Numbered from the stretch's first letter, positions 24,209-33,423 are shown. The stretch is 64,000 bases of DNA from Lachnospiraceae bacterium (GCA_017387565.1 JAFOEY010000044.1:17220-81219), one strand, 5' to 3'. Notes: generated by a model not told the origin, from the sequence alone. Made by a program: numbers and translations.

Positions 24209-25307
24209 TACAAGCGAATATAAGGATATTGTGGCATTTCATCCAGGTTATTATATTGCAGATGTTATTGAAGATATGGGTATTAGCCAAGCGGAATTTG
24301 CTACTAGATTGGGAACTAATACAAAAACACTTAGTTATCTATTAAATGGGCAGGCAAACATAACAAATGATCTTGCTAAAAAACTTTCTGCAATGATGGG
24401 AACAACTCCAGATATATGGTTAAATTTGCAGAATACTTATGATAAGAAGCTGATTGAGATACAGCAGGCTAAGGACTTTGATGAGCAAGCAGAAATAGTA
24501 AAGCTTATAGATTACAAGTATTTTATTGAAGTTGTAGGGTTACCAATTACAAAAGTAATGAAAGAAAAGATAGCATATCTTTGTGGTTGGTTTAAGGTAT
24601 CTGATTTGAGAATTATGTTAAAACCAGATTTCTTAGTTAATTATAGAACTGGCGTAAACGATGTGAATGAAAAGAATATTATTAATTCTAGGGCATGGAT
24701 TCAAACCGCAATTAATTTCTCACATAGAATTGAAACAAAGCCATATGATGCTGAGAAATTAAAGGCATTTTTACCAGAACTTAGAGGTATGACCGTACAA
24801 TCTCCAGAGGTTTTTATACCAAGAATGAAAGAGATATTTGCAGAATGTGGCGTGGCATTTGTGTTATTACCTAATCTTAAAAATTCTGGAGTTAATGGGG
24901 CGGTTAAGTGGATAAACGACGACAGAGTTGTTCTTGCTATGAACAATAGAAGATTAGATGCGGACATTTTTTGGTTTTCTCTATTTCATGAGATTAGACA
25001 TGTATTGCAGAGAAAAACAAAGACGATATTTATAAGTTGTGGTGAAAAGGAAATGATAGAGCTAAATGAGAAACTGGAAGAAGATGCAGATAATTTTGCG
25101 ACAAATTATCTTATTCCGGTATCAGCATTTAGAAGGTTTGCACCAAACAAATTTACGTCGGATGCCGAGATTATAGCATTTGCAAAATCAATTGGCATAC
25201 ATCCGGGAATTGTGGCAGGAAGATTACAACACGAAGGAATTTTGCTGCCGAATCGTTGCTCGAAATTTAAAGAAAAGTATGATATTAAAATCAATCATAC
25301 TGCGTAG
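24201..25307 (+). CDS. higA: HigA-type antitoxin with C-terminal ImmA/IrrE-like metallopeptidase domain
   Basis: 368 residues. Residues about 14-80 are the HigA helix-turn-helix (HPGYYIADVIEDMGISQAEFATRL...TPDIWLNLQ). The C-terminal half carries FHEIRH at 262-267, the HExxH zinc-protease motif of ImmA/IrrE proteins, followed by EEDADNFATNYLIP. In such proteins the first domain binds toxin and operator, and the second may respond to stress by proteolysis. The intact antitoxin beside a broken toxin is notable. GGAGG lies upstream of the ATG. It is the last gene before the integrated satellite. Confidence 0.85.
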   Translation: MSNTSEYKDIVAFHPGYYIADVIEDMGISQAEFATRLGTNTKTLSYLLNGQANITNDLAKKLSAMMGTTPDIWLNLQNTYDKKLIEIQQAKDFDEQAEIVKLIDYKYFIEVVGLPITKVMKEKIAYLCGWFKVSDLRIMLKPDFLVNYRTGVNDVNEKNIINSRAWIQTAINFSHRIETKPYDAEKLKAFLPELRGMTVQSPEVFIPRMKEIFAECGVAFVLLPNLKNSGVNGAVKWINDDRVVLAMNNRRLDADIFWFSLFHEIRHVLQRKTKTIFISCGEKEMIELNEKLEEDADNFATNYLIPVSAFRRFAPNKFTSDAEIIAFAKSIGIHPGIVAGRLQHEGILLPNRCSKFKEKYDIKINHTA

Positions 25308-25446
25308 TTGACATTTACCTCATATTTTATCTCACATATTTATAAAAAAATACGATTTTATGAAAAAATATGTGAGGTAAATGCAATATGGTAAAGGACA
25401 AGAAATGCAGTAATTTAAAGGGATATGATAACTTATGAAAGGTAAA

Positions 25447-25474
25447 ATAAAAGTCTTATTCATCTGCCACGGCA
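25447..25474 (+). repeat. attL: truncated 5' end of the LMW-PTP gene
   Basis: ATG 25438 opens MKGKIKVLFICHGTPVLL and then stops; the intact gene downstream reads MIKVLFICHGNICRS. The shared 28 bases differ at two positions (25455 and 25467), with an 11-base identical block TTATTCATCTG at 25456-25466 that probably contains the crossover. Confidence 0.8.
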
Positions 25475-25724
25475 CTCCAGTTTTACTATAAATCATACCT
25501 TTGTAAACTTGGGCAAGACAGGGCATAATATGGCGGGAAACCGCATAAATACTACGGTTTAGACTACTAAGGCACATAGGCAGAATGGGGGTAAAGGCAA
25601 ATGTGTTGGGAGTATTCCTTAGTAGTAAAAGACTACTTAGGGAATGATAATTGAACAATATATTGCATATATGGCGGCTAATTCGTGAGGAGTTACGGGT
25701 TGGCCGCTTTTGTTAGTAGTAGGA
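25475..25724. other. Left end of the element: non-coding, arm-type integrase sites and a terminator
   Basis: TTAGTAGTA occurs at 25619-25627 and 25713-25721, with an inverted near-copy at about 25562-25570; three more copies lie by attR. These suit arm-binding sites of the integrase. GCGG-GAAA-CCGC (about 25534) is a tetraloop hairpin. GCGGCTAA (about 25674) pairs with TTGGCCGC (about 25703) and is followed by TTTT, a terminator on this strand. No gene is visible. Before attL, 25308-25380 has an ATTTACCTCA/TGAGGTAAAT inverted repeat that may end higA transcription. Confidence 0.55.
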
Positions 25725-25760
25725 GTGACTGATAGGGTGACCGATGAGGTGACTGATAAA
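25725..25760 (+). repeat. Three tandem 12-bp repeats near the left end
   Basis: GTGACTGATAGG, GTGACCGATGAG and GTGACTGATAAA follow without spacing. They may be Xis/accessory-protein sites, or a remnant. The following bases to 25880 show no gene. Confidence 0.6.
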
Positions 25761-25881
25761 TTAAACGAAATTCGGAAAAAGCGGAAAATGCCGAAAGTGG
25801 GTTAAAGGAATCAAAGTTAGTAGGAATTAGATTTGTGAGTAAACTGCAGATTTGTCGAAGTTATATTTTATAAAATAATGA

Positions 25882-25932
25882 CGAACGATCGTTCGGCTTC
25901 TTCTTGACTTTTTGTAATGCAAAAAGTATAAT
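25882..25932 (+). promoter_or_regulatory. Strong promoter and palindromic sites before the ribbon-helix-helix gene
   Basis: TTGACT (25904-25909), 17 bases, TATAAT (25927-25932). A perfect 14-base palindrome CGAACGATCGTTCG lies at 25882-25895, and ACTTTTT/AAAAAGT arms (25908-25914 and 25922-25928) fill the spacer. The layout suits autoregulation by the small DNA-binding protein that follows. Confidence 0.75.
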
Positions 25933-25958
25933 GTCAATATGCACGAAAGGAGAGCATT

Positions 25959-26141
25959 ATGAAAAAGATGGGACGTCCAAAAGGAGATAACAATATGGTT
26001 AAGAGTTATACCATCCGAATGGATGATGCTACTTTAGCCAGATTGGAAGCATATTGCAAACTGATGAAGGTTGCAAAATCAGAAGCCATTCGCAAAGCAA
26101 TTAATACTATGGTGGATGAATGTGAAGAAATCAATAAATAA
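25959..26141 (+). CDS. Ribbon-helix-helix (CopG/Arc-type) DNA-binding protein
   Basis: 60 residues. VKSYTIRMDDATLARLEAYCKLMKVAKSEAIRKAIN is the RHH fold (beta strand, then two helices). AAAGGAG lies at 25946-25952. It stands first in the rightward operon with the R-M genes and probably represses the promoter just upstream, thereby setting methylase/endonuclease levels. It could also be the antitoxin part of a pair, but no toxin partner is evident. Confidence 0.8.
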   Translation: MKKMGRPKGDNNMVKSYTIRMDDATLARLEAYCKLMKVAKSEAIRKAINTMVDECEEINK

Positions 26142-26144
26142 TAT

Positions 26145-26246
26145 GTGTTCAACGAACTGACGGACTATTTTGATGCAAAAGTGCGAGAGTCCAATGATCC
26201 ATCATTCGATGGTGCTAATACGATAATGTTCGGACTCGAAGAATAA
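26145..26246 (+). CDS. Short frame, 33 residues, GTG start
   Basis: GTG at 26145 lies three bases after the RHH stop and opens MFNELTDYFDAKVRESNDPSF...GLEE, an acidic peptide ending at TAA 26244-26246. There is no strong ribosome site, so translation would rely on coupling. It may be a remnant of a larger gene. Confidence 0.3.
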   Translation: MFNELTDYFDAKVRESNDPSFDGANTIMFGLEE

Positions 26247-26279
26247 GTGAGATGGCTGTATGCCAAGGAGGACTTTTTT

Positions 26280-27521
26280 ATGCCAATGGAAAAAACAATG
26301 TGCGAACTCTTTGCAGGAGTCGGAGGATTCCGTGTAGGAATGGAGAGATTAGGAACTGGGTGGAATACTACTTGGTTTTCACAATGGGAGCCAGATAAGG
26401 TTAATCAGTGGGCTCATGATTGTTATGTGGGTCACTTTGGTGATTTACAAGATATGCGTGGAGAATACCACACAGGAGAAGATATTTCATTAATGGATAA
26501 GAATGCCATACCAGACCACAATTTATTAGTAGGTGGTTTCCCATGTCAGGACTATAGCGTTGCTCATACATTAGCATCTTCACATGGGATTGAAGGTAAG
26601 AAGGGTGTATTGTGGTGGCAAATTCGAGATACGATTATTGCTAAGAATCCGGCTTTTTGTATATTTGAGAATGTAGATAGATTGCTAAAGTCTCCTGCAA
26701 GTCAGAGGGGAAGAGATTTTGGTATTATATTAGCTTGTTTAGCAAGCTTAAATTATTCAGTTGAATGGCGAGTTGTTAACGCTGCAACATATGGTGCGGC
26801 ACAGAGACGTAGAAGAACTTTTATATTTGCATATAGAAACGATACTGTATATGGTCAGAATATGAATGGAGTCGCACCAGTAGATGTAATTTCGCAAAGA
26901 GGTTTTATGGTACAGGCCTTTCCTATTGTCGCAAATACAGATATTGTGAATGGAACATTAGGTGCTTATGCAACAGATGAAGATATAATTAATATTTCTG
27001 ATAATTTTGCCTTTGCATTTGATAAAGCCGGATATATGCATGAAGGTAATATTTATACATGTGATATTACTGAAGAAGAAATCCAGCCAATATTGATTAG
27101 ACAGATACTTCAAGAAAATGTAGAAGAGGAGTTTTATATTACAGAGGATAAAAAGCCTAAGTGGGTATATTTAAAAGGAGCAAAGAAAATTCCTAGAAAG
27201 ACAAAAGATGGTCACGAATATACTTTCTCAGAGGGCCCGGTTGCATTCCCAGACCCTTGGGATAGACCGGGAAGAACAATGTTAACAAGCGAATCTACAT
27301 TAAATAGAAGTACACATGTTGTGACAGACCCAGGTTCTGGAAGACTTCGTTTATTAACGCCTATTGAAGCTGAAAGGCTACAGGGATTTGATGATGATTG
27401 GACTAATTCAGGAATGCCTAAGAGAATGCGTTATTTTTGTATGGGCAATGCGTTAGTAGTTCCAATGATAACACGAATGGGTGAGGTACTAGACGATATT
27501 ATGGCTAATGAAGAGCCGTAG
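26280..27521 (+). CDS. DNA (cytosine-5) methyltransferase, type II
   Basis: Start at ATG 26280 with GGAGG at 26266-26270. The C5-methylase motifs appear in order: CELFAGVGGFRVG (I, SAM binding), GGFPCQDYS (IV, catalytic Cys), FENVDRLLKS (VI), AAQRRRRTFIFAYR (VIII), a target-recognition region between about residues 190 and 340, RLLTPIEAERLQGFDDDW (IX) and MGNALVVPMITRMGEVL (X). 413 residues. It protects DNA against the endonuclease encoded next. If that enzyme is truly Sau3AI-like the target would be GATC with the C methylated; this is inference. Confidence 0.93.
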   Translation: MPMEKTMCELFAGVGGFRVGMERLGTGWNTTWFSQWEPDKVNQWAHDCYVGHFGDLQDMRGEYHTGEDISLMDKNAIPDHNLLVGGFPCQDYSVAHTLASSHGIEGKKGVLWWQIRDTIIAKNPAFCIFENVDRLLKSPASQRGRDFGIILACLASLNYSVEWRVVNAATYGAAQRRRRTFIFAYRNDTVYGQNMNGVAPVDVISQRGFMVQAFPIVANTDIVNGTLGAYATDEDIINISDNFAFAFDKAGYMHEGNIYTCDITEEEIQPILIRQILQENVEEEFYITEDKKPKWVYLKGAKKIPRKTKDGHEYTFSEGPVAFPDPWDRPGRTMLTSESTLNRSTHVVTDPGSGRLRLLTPIEAERLQGFDDDWTNSGMPKRMRYFCMGNALVVPMITRMGEVLDDIMANEEP

Positions 27522-27534
27522 AGAGGAGGATACA

Positions 27535-29145
27535 ATGTCACTTTCTTATGAATATGATAAACATGATAGAAGAGATATTTTGCGTCATGCAAAGGCTTTA
27601 GAAGGTTATGTTGTAGGTGATGTTTATGAATTGGAGGTTCTTGGTAAACATCGAGATAATATATTGCAGTACTATGCAGAAAAATGTATCCAAGGATGGA
27701 CTGACGAAGATGGAACATCTCACAGAGGTGATAAAGGACGAATTGGATTTTTAGTTCAGGAAGTTTATTTTGATGAACCACGTGATAATGAAGCACAAGC
27801 CGATTTAGGTGCTGTTGGAGTTGAATTAAAAGTAAGTCCTCTGATATACAAAACTAGAGCCGGATTAAAGGTTAAGGAAAGACTTGTTTTAGGAATGATT
27901 AATCGTAATGAACAATTACCAGAGAAATTCTGCGATTCTCATATTTACGAAAAGTGTAAATTGATGATGTTGGTTTATTATATAGATGAAACTAATCAAG
28001 GTAGAACGCCATTTCAGTTCCCATTTCATAAATCGGCATATGTTAAAATTCCAGAAGTGGATATGGCTATGATTGAGCAAGATTATAGATATATTCGGGA
28101 TTGTGTAAATGAGGGAAGATATTCTGATTTGCATGAGAGTGAGGCACACTATCTGTCTCCATGTACGAAGAATGGTGGACGTGCATTTTCGTTTAAGCCT
28201 TCATATATGAATCAGTTGTTTAGCGAGTATATTGATGCAAATAATTTGCTTTATGACCCGGATAAGGACGAGGAAACCTATGATATTATTCGTCAATATG
28301 ATGCCATCATAAGTGATGCGGATGAACTTAGGGAGCATACTTTTGAAGAAATTGTTTTAGGTCGTTTTAATCCATATATAGGAATGACTGTTACAGAAAT
28401 AAGACAAGCTTTAATGGAGCCGGATGATTTTGAGCAGTGGTCTTCAAAGAAGACGATTGATAAAGCGGAATTTGCACGAACAACTTTTGCTATGCTAGGA
28501 ATTACAAGTGAACAGGCTGAAGAATTTGTAAGATCGAATACATATGTAAAGACATTGCGCGTGAATAGCGACTTGACAATGAATGAGGATATTTCATTTT
28601 CTGCCTTCGATTTTAAAGAATTAATGGAAGAGGAATGGGAAGAGTCAACGGTCTATGAGGAAATGGTGGACAGACAGTTTTTATGGTCTGTTTTTAAAGA
28701 ACAGGGTGATGACTTCGTATTCTATGGCGCACGTTTCTGGAGTCTCCCACAGGAGGATGAACCTATCATTCGTAAGGGTTGGGAAGATATCAGAGACATT
28801 ATTCGAGATGGCGTTGAATTTGTTAAAGACCAAAAGGATGATGGAACATTGATATTAACCAAGAGAGGGAAAAATAGAATGTTGAATAATTTCCCTGACT
28901 CAAGAAATACAAATCCAAAGCGTAAGGAATATAGATTGTGTAAATCTCCGAAGGAATATAATAAGATTATTTCCATTCGTCCACATGCATCATTGGTATA
29001 TTATGATTTGAAGTCTATAGGATACGCAGATACAGAAAATCCTAGAAGCAATGGTAGCGAATTACCAAACGGCGATATTATGACAAAACAGTGCTTCTGG
29101 TTTAATAACGAGTATATTCTTGAACAGATTCAGGATATGTTCTAA
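27535..29145 (+). CDS. Sau3AI/MutH-family type II restriction endonuclease
   Basis: ATG 27535 has GAGGAGG just upstream, 13 bases after the methylase stop. 536 residues. GRIGFLVQEVYFDE followed by AQADLGAVGVELKVSPL gives the catalytic D...ExK pattern of the MutH/Sau3AI fold. The length allows two tandem MutH-like domains as in Sau3AI; the second half (about residues 270-500) lacks an obvious catalytic triad and would be the regulatory copy. Sau3AI cuts 5' of GATC. The pairing with a C5 methylase is as in the Sau3AI system. Specificity is inferred only. Confidence 0.82.
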   Translation: MSLSYEYDKHDRRDILRHAKALEGYVVGDVYELEVLGKHRDNILQYYAEKCIQGWTDEDGTSHRGDKGRIGFLVQEVYFDEPRDNEAQADLGAVGVELKVSPLIYKTRAGLKVKERLVLGMINRNEQLPEKFCDSHIYEKCKLMMLVYYIDETNQGRTPFQFPFHKSAYVKIPEVDMAMIEQDYRYIRDCVNEGRYSDLHESEAHYLSPCTKNGGRAFSFKPSYMNQLFSEYIDANNLLYDPDKDEETYDIIRQYDAIISDADELREHTFEEIVLGRFNPYIGMTVTEIRQALMEPDDFEQWSSKKTIDKAEFARTTFAMLGITSEQAEEFVRSNTYVKTLRVNSDLTMNEDISFSAFDFKELMEEEWEESTVYEEMVDRQFLWSVFKEQGDDFVFYGARFWSLPQEDEPIIRKGWEDIRDIIRDGVEFVKDQKDDGTLILTKRGKNRMLNNFPDSRNTNPKRKEYRLCKSPKEYNKIISIRPHASLVYYDLKSIGYADTENPRSNGSELPNGDIMTKQCFWFNNEYILEQIQDMF

Positions 29146-29176
29146 GAGAAAAAAATGCTACTAGGAAAGGATAAAA

Positions 29177-29398
29177 ATGATTTCTACATATTTAATTCGA
29201 TATGATGGTATTGATGGATTTGGAAGTATAGATTTTTGTGCTGAAAATAAAAAAGAGGCAATTAGTCTTTTTAACCAGTGGTGTGTGAATGATAATAGAA
29301 TGTTGGCATCAGTTCCAATTAAGAGTATTGAAATTATTTATAATGATGAAGATGCAGAAGAGTATGGTGCGAAATATAATAGTGTAGAAAAGAGATGA
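29177..29398 (+). CDS. Hypothetical 73-residue protein between endonuclease and kinase
   Basis: AGGAAAGG precedes the ATG. The product MISTYLIRYDGIDGFGSIDF...SIEIIYNDEDAEEYGAK looks like a small alpha/beta protein with strands at both ends and a helix in the middle. Not recognised. Tight spacing (31 bases after the endonuclease, five before the kinase) makes it part of the same unit. Confidence 0.6.
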   Translation: MISTYLIRYDGIDGFGSIDFCAENKKEAISLFNQWCVNDNRMLASVPIKSIEIIYNDEDAEEYGAKYNSVEKR

Positions 29399-29403
29399 TA
29401 TAG

Positions 29404-30609
29404 GTGGCACAATTAGATTCTTATTTAAGACGAATGTTTTCTGAGTATGATTTAAGTTTTCTTGATGATTATTATGATATGTATGATTTTGTACCTAATG
29501 ATGATTTACGTAAGATATTAGCAGCATTTCATACTAATCTGAATAATTGGATAACTGTAATAAATTCTGATATTCGCACAACATATGATGAAGATGGCAA
29601 ATTGGCGTATAGTGGTGGATACTTTCATGCGCAAGATAGTAGAGATTATTTGTCTCTTATAGAAAAAATTGATTCACTTCGAAGTAAGTTAAATTCTTCT
29701 GAATATGCATTTCGGATTTGTAAAGATGAATATGATGATTTTATAAGAAGGACACGAAGATTTGTAGTTAAATCGGGAGGTAGTACGATTCCAGATGGAT
29801 TTGAACCTATCGAAATTGAAGACTTAAATCCTGTATTTGAGTTGGTTTCAGGTGTTGCAATTACGAATGATAATAAAACGATATATGCAAGTATGAAGCC
29901 TGTGGGTGAGGGGTCGTACGCAAAAGTATTTTCATATACGGATCCAACGTACAATATTCCAATAATTTTAAAAAGAGCATTACCTACATTAGACAATAAG
30001 GAAATGAAGAGATTTGAGCAGGAGTTTCAGATACTTAAGAGTTTACGTTCTCCATATATTGTGCAAGCATATGCATATAACGAAGGTGCCAATGAATACA
30101 CAATGGAATATTTGGATGAAACTCTATATAAGTATATTTTGAAAAATAATGCCGAGCTATCCTTAAAAGAGCGAAAGGGAATAATTGCTCAAATATGTAA
30201 AGGATTAGAATACATTCATGGGAAAAATATTTTACATAGGGATATCAGTTTAGTTAATATTTTTGTCAAACATTATGAGGATGTAAATGTTATTAAACTA
30301 GGTGATTTTGGTCTTGTTAAGAATCCAGAAAATACACTGACTAGTTTGCAGACAGAAATTAAGGGTTCGTTGAATGACCCAGATTTAGTTAATGTGGGTT
30401 TTGCAAATTATGAAATCAGGCATGAAACATTTGCGTTAACAAGATTATGCTATTTTGTGTTAACAGGAAAAACGAATGTTTCAAAGCAAAAAGAAGGTGC
30501 CATTAAAGCATTTTGGCGCAAGGGTACGAGTACAGACATTAATGAACGTTTTAAGTCTGTTGAAGAATTGTATGCGGCTGTGATGGCAATTAATGAATCA
30601 AATATGTGA
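29404..30609 (+). CDS. Serine/threonine protein kinase downstream of the R-M genes
   Basis: 401 residues, GTG start five bases after the previous stop. The kinase domain occupies residues about 160-395: GEGSYAKVF (glycine loop, from 168), IILKRA (lysine), HRDISLVNIF (catalytic loop, H278-D280; S/L replace the usual K/P) and GDFGLVKN (DFG at 301-303). Residues 1-150 are a helical, acidic domain of unknown kind. No membrane segment. The missing lysine of the HRDxK type and the variant loop are odd but the metal and catalytic Asp remain. Linked kinase genes occur in some defence loci; a role in sensing infection or controlling the R-M system is inference. Confidence 0.85.
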   Translation: MAQLDSYLRRMFSEYDLSFLDDYYDMYDFVPNDDLRKILAAFHTNLNNWITVINSDIRTTYDEDGKLAYSGGYFHAQDSRDYLSLIEKIDSLRSKLNSSEYAFRICKDEYDDFIRRTRRFVVKSGGSTIPDGFEPIEIEDLNPVFELVSGVAITNDNKTIYASMKPVGEGSYAKVFSYTDPTYNIPIILKRALPTLDNKEMKRFEQEFQILKSLRSPYIVQAYAYNEGANEYTMEYLDETLYKYILKNNAELSLKERKGIIAQICKGLEYIHGKNILHRDISLVNIFVKHYEDVNVIKLGDFGLVKNPENTLTSLQTEIKGSLNDPDLVNVGFANYEIRHETFALTRLCYFVLTGKTNVSKQKEGAIKAFWRKGTSTDINERFKSVEELYAAVMAINESNM

Positions 30610-30623
30610 TGAATCTATATATA

Positions 30624-30655
30624 GGAGTAACCGAAAAGGTTGCTCCTTAATTTTT
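30624..30655 (+). terminator. Terminator after the R-M/kinase unit
   Basis: GGAGTAACC (30624-30632), loop GAAAA, GGTTGCTCC (30638-30646), one G-U pair, then TTAATTTTT. Confidence 0.75.
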
Positions 30656-30760
30656 GGCATTTTTTATAAATATCAAAAATTCTCATCGTCAAATCGCACG
30701 AGATTTCTCTTTTAAGGAATAGAAGAAATAATAAAAAGTTTCGGCCATTTGACCATATTT

Positions 30761-31060
30761 TTCCCAAAGAAATATGAGAGGAAAAATGATTTTCAAAAAC
30801 TGTAGTTCAAAATCCTCCTAACTGTAATTGGGAGGATTAGAGGGGAGAGGAAATTTTCCTTCGGATAGGAAAATGCTCAAATTCCTTACTAACAAAAATG
30901 AGAGGGAAAACTGGTCATTTTAGATATTTTTGTCCAGGGCTATGTGAAAGATAATAATTTTTCCGCCCATTTCAGAAAAAAGTGTCCATAGGAATGTGAA
31001 AGGATAAAAAACTTTCGTTCAAAATCAGATTTCCTGTCCAAAGGAATATGAAAGGGGTTG
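30761..31060 (+). repeat. Iteron-like direct repeats upstream of the primase gene, candidate replication origin
   Basis: TGTCCA-N5-ATRTG-AAAGR recurs at 30931, 30983 and 31035, exactly 52 bases apart, about five helical turns. A related copy (TTCCCA-AAGAA-ATATG-AGAGG) starts at 30761 and a weaker one near 30885. A further motif, GTTCAAAATC, follows copies near 30805 and 31016. The repeats sit in a 495-base gap without genes, directly before the primase-helicase. This is the usual place for the origin in P4-like and PICI-like satellites. Confidence 0.6.
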
Positions 31061-31104
31061 TAACTTTTCACGTCTATGAGAACAACACAAAGGAGGCATA
31101 CAAC

Positions 31105-33423
31105 ATGGATTTATCAAAAATTCCAAACAGGCTACGTGGCAAACCATATTTCTGCTTGATGAGGCTTGAACAGAAACCGGGTAAGGCCAAGAAGGAGAAG
31201 GTGCCATACAGAACGAATGGAGCGAGAGCAGACCCTACAAACCCAGAACATTTCACAAGCCTTGAGAATGTAATGAAGGTTATTGATAAGGGTGGGTATG
31301 ACGGAATCGGCATAGGCTTATTCGATGACATTATTGCTATCGACATTGATGATTGCGTGGAAGATGGTAAGCTGAACGATTTTGCTACAGAAATTGTGGA
31401 GGCACTAAAGACTTATGCAGAGTTTAGTATCTCCGGCACAGGAGTTCATATCTGGGCAAGGGCGCCAGGTCTTATTTATGACAAGGAACGCTACTACTTT
31501 AACAATCGCACATACGGACTTGAGATTTATCCGGCGGGTGTAACTACGAAGTTCATAGTGACCACAGGCAATGCAATCAATGATTGCGACATCAACGAAT
31601 GTACAGAGGCTTTTATAGGCATCGCAGAAAAATACATGGTAAGACCAACGGCAGAAAAGCCAAAGGTCGATGCTCCGGGGAGTTACCTTTCTGATGAATC
31701 AGTAATCGAGAAGATGCTTGCGTCTAAAAATGCAGAAAAGACAAAAGCCTTGTGGGAAGGTGAGATACCGGAAGGAAAATCGCACAGTGAGGCTGACGCA
31801 GCACTTTGCATGATACTCGCATTCTGGTGTGGTGGTGATGAGGAACAGATGGACAGGCTTTTTAGGCAATCTGCTCTTATTCGTGACAAGTGGGATGAGC
31901 TTCATGGTGCTGATACTTATGGAAATCTGACCATACGAAATGCCATAGCAAGAACCACAGAGTTTTACAAACCTGTTGATGTAGGAAATGCCCGTGAGGA
32001 CTTCAACGAACTTGCGATTCGACTTATGGAATTCATGCCGGAATCAAACCGACTTTACAAGGAAGGTGACCTTGGCAATGGAAGGCTCTTCGCTGATGTG
32101 TTTAAGGACATTGCAAGATATGTGCCGGAACGCAAGAAGTGGTTTATTTACGATGGCACCCGCTGGGTTGCAGATATTGGTTCGCTTAAGGCTATGGAAC
32201 TTGCTAAAGATTTAGCTGATGCATTGCTCATTCATTCCGTGACTATCAAGGACGAAGATATGCGAAACAACTTCATTAAGAATGTTGTGAGAAAGTGGCA
32301 GCAGAGAGGCTATCGTTCGGTCTACCTTAGTGATGCTCAAAGCGTGTACCCGGTGTCGATTGAGAAATTTGATGCAGATATTTATCTTTTCAATTGTAAG
32401 AACGGAACACTTAATTTGCGAGATGGAACTTTCAGAGAACACAGAGCAGATGACTTCGTTACCAAAATCTCGCATGTGGAATATGTGCCGTCAGCAAGTT
32501 CGGAACGTTTTGAAGAGTTCATCGATGAAATTACCTGCCGGGATAAGGATAGGGCAAGATTCCTTCAGAAAACATTGGGCTACGGCTTGAGTGGTGATAC
32601 AAGGTTTGAGTGCATGTTCTTCTATTTCGGAGAAACCACAAGAAATGGTAAGGGAACTCTTATGGAGACTGTTCTTATCACACTTGGGGATTACGGAGCA
32701 ACAGTAAGACCAGAAACCATAGCGACCAAGTATAACCCAAACAGCCAGAACCCTTCAGAAGATATTGCAAGACTTGCAGGCATACGATTTGCTAACATAT
32801 CCGAGCCGGGCAGAGGTCTTCTGCTTAACGCAGCACAGGTCAAAACGATGACGGGTAGTGATACCTTGAATGCTCGTTTTCTGCATGAGAACAGTTTTGA
32901 TTTCAGACCACAGTTCAAGCTATATGTGAATACCAACTATCTGCCTGTAATTACGGATATGACAGTGTTTACAAGTGACAGAGTTCTGATAGTGCCGTTT
33001 GAGAGACACTTTGAACCTTGGGAACAGGATAAAGGATTAAAGGCAGAATTCAGAAAGCCGGAAGTACAGAGTGCAGTTCTCAACTGGTTACTAGACGGAT
33101 ATGCACTTTTGCAGAAGGAAGGTCTGCAACCACCTAAATCAGTTCTTGAGGCAACGGCAGCCTACTATCACGAAAGTGATAAGGTTACGCAGTTTGCCGA
33201 TGACAGGCTCATCGAAGATGGTACCGCAGAGGTCAGAACATCACAGGTTTACGATGAATACCGAAGGTGGTGTGATGAGAATGGCTGTTACTCCGAGAAC
33301 AGCAGAAACTTCAATCAGGAGTTACGCAAATTCGGAAAAGTAGTCAGAAAGCGTCCGAAAGCTGGTGGAGAGAAAACCACAATGCTTATAGGATACAGGC
33401 TTAAGGTAGATTTCTTAAGCTAG
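31105..33423 (+). CDS. PrimPol-D5 primase/helicase of the satellite
   Basis: ATG 31105 has AGGAGG at 31091-31096; an earlier ATG at 31048 lies in the repeats. 772 residues. Residues about 15-180 look like an archaeo-eukaryotic primase: IAIDIDD (DxD) near 77-82 and SGTGVHIW (S-x-H) some 30 residues later. The D5_N region follows, then an SF3 helicase: GETTRNGKGT (Walker A, about 509-518), FANISEP (Walker B region) and LYVNTNYLP (sensor). The C-terminal part has DEYRRWCDENGCY, a winged-helix type end. It would recognise the origin, unwind and prime satellite DNA. Confidence 0.9.
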   Translation: MDLSKIPNRLRGKPYFCLMRLEQKPGKAKKEKVPYRTNGARADPTNPEHFTSLENVMKVIDKGGYDGIGIGLFDDIIAIDIDDCVEDGKLNDFATEIVEALKTYAEFSISGTGVHIWARAPGLIYDKERYYFNNRTYGLEIYPAGVTTKFIVTTGNAINDCDINECTEAFIGIAEKYMVRPTAEKPKVDAPGSYLSDESVIEKMLASKNAEKTKALWEGEIPEGKSHSEADAALCMILAFWCGGDEEQMDRLFRQSALIRDKWDELHGADTYGNLTIRNAIARTTEFYKPVDVGNAREDFNELAIRLMEFMPESNRLYKEGDLGNGRLFADVFKDIARYVPERKKWFIYDGTRWVADIGSLKAMELAKDLADALLIHSVTIKDEDMRNNFIKNVVRKWQQRGYRSVYLSDAQSVYPVSIEKFDADIYLFNCKNGTLNLRDGTFREHRADDFVTKISHVEYVPSASSERFEEFIDEITCRDKDRARFLQKTLGYGLSGDTRFECMFFYFGETTRNGKGTLMETVLITLGDYGATVRPETIATKYNPNSQNPSEDIARLAGIRFANISEPGRGLLLNAAQVKTMTGSDTLNARFLHENSFDFRPQFKLYVNTNYLPVITDMTVFTSDRVLIVPFERHFEPWEQDKGLKAEFRKPEVQSAVLNWLLDGYALLQKEGLQPPKSVLEATAAYYHESDKVTQFADDRLIEDGTAEVRTSQVYDEYRRWCDENGCYSENSRNFNQELRKFGKVVRKRPKAGGEKTTMLIGYRLKVDFLS

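Noticed and set aside
31048-31104. Upstream start for the primase
   Set aside because: The extra residues come from the iteron region; the ATG at 31105 has AGGAGG at the right distance.
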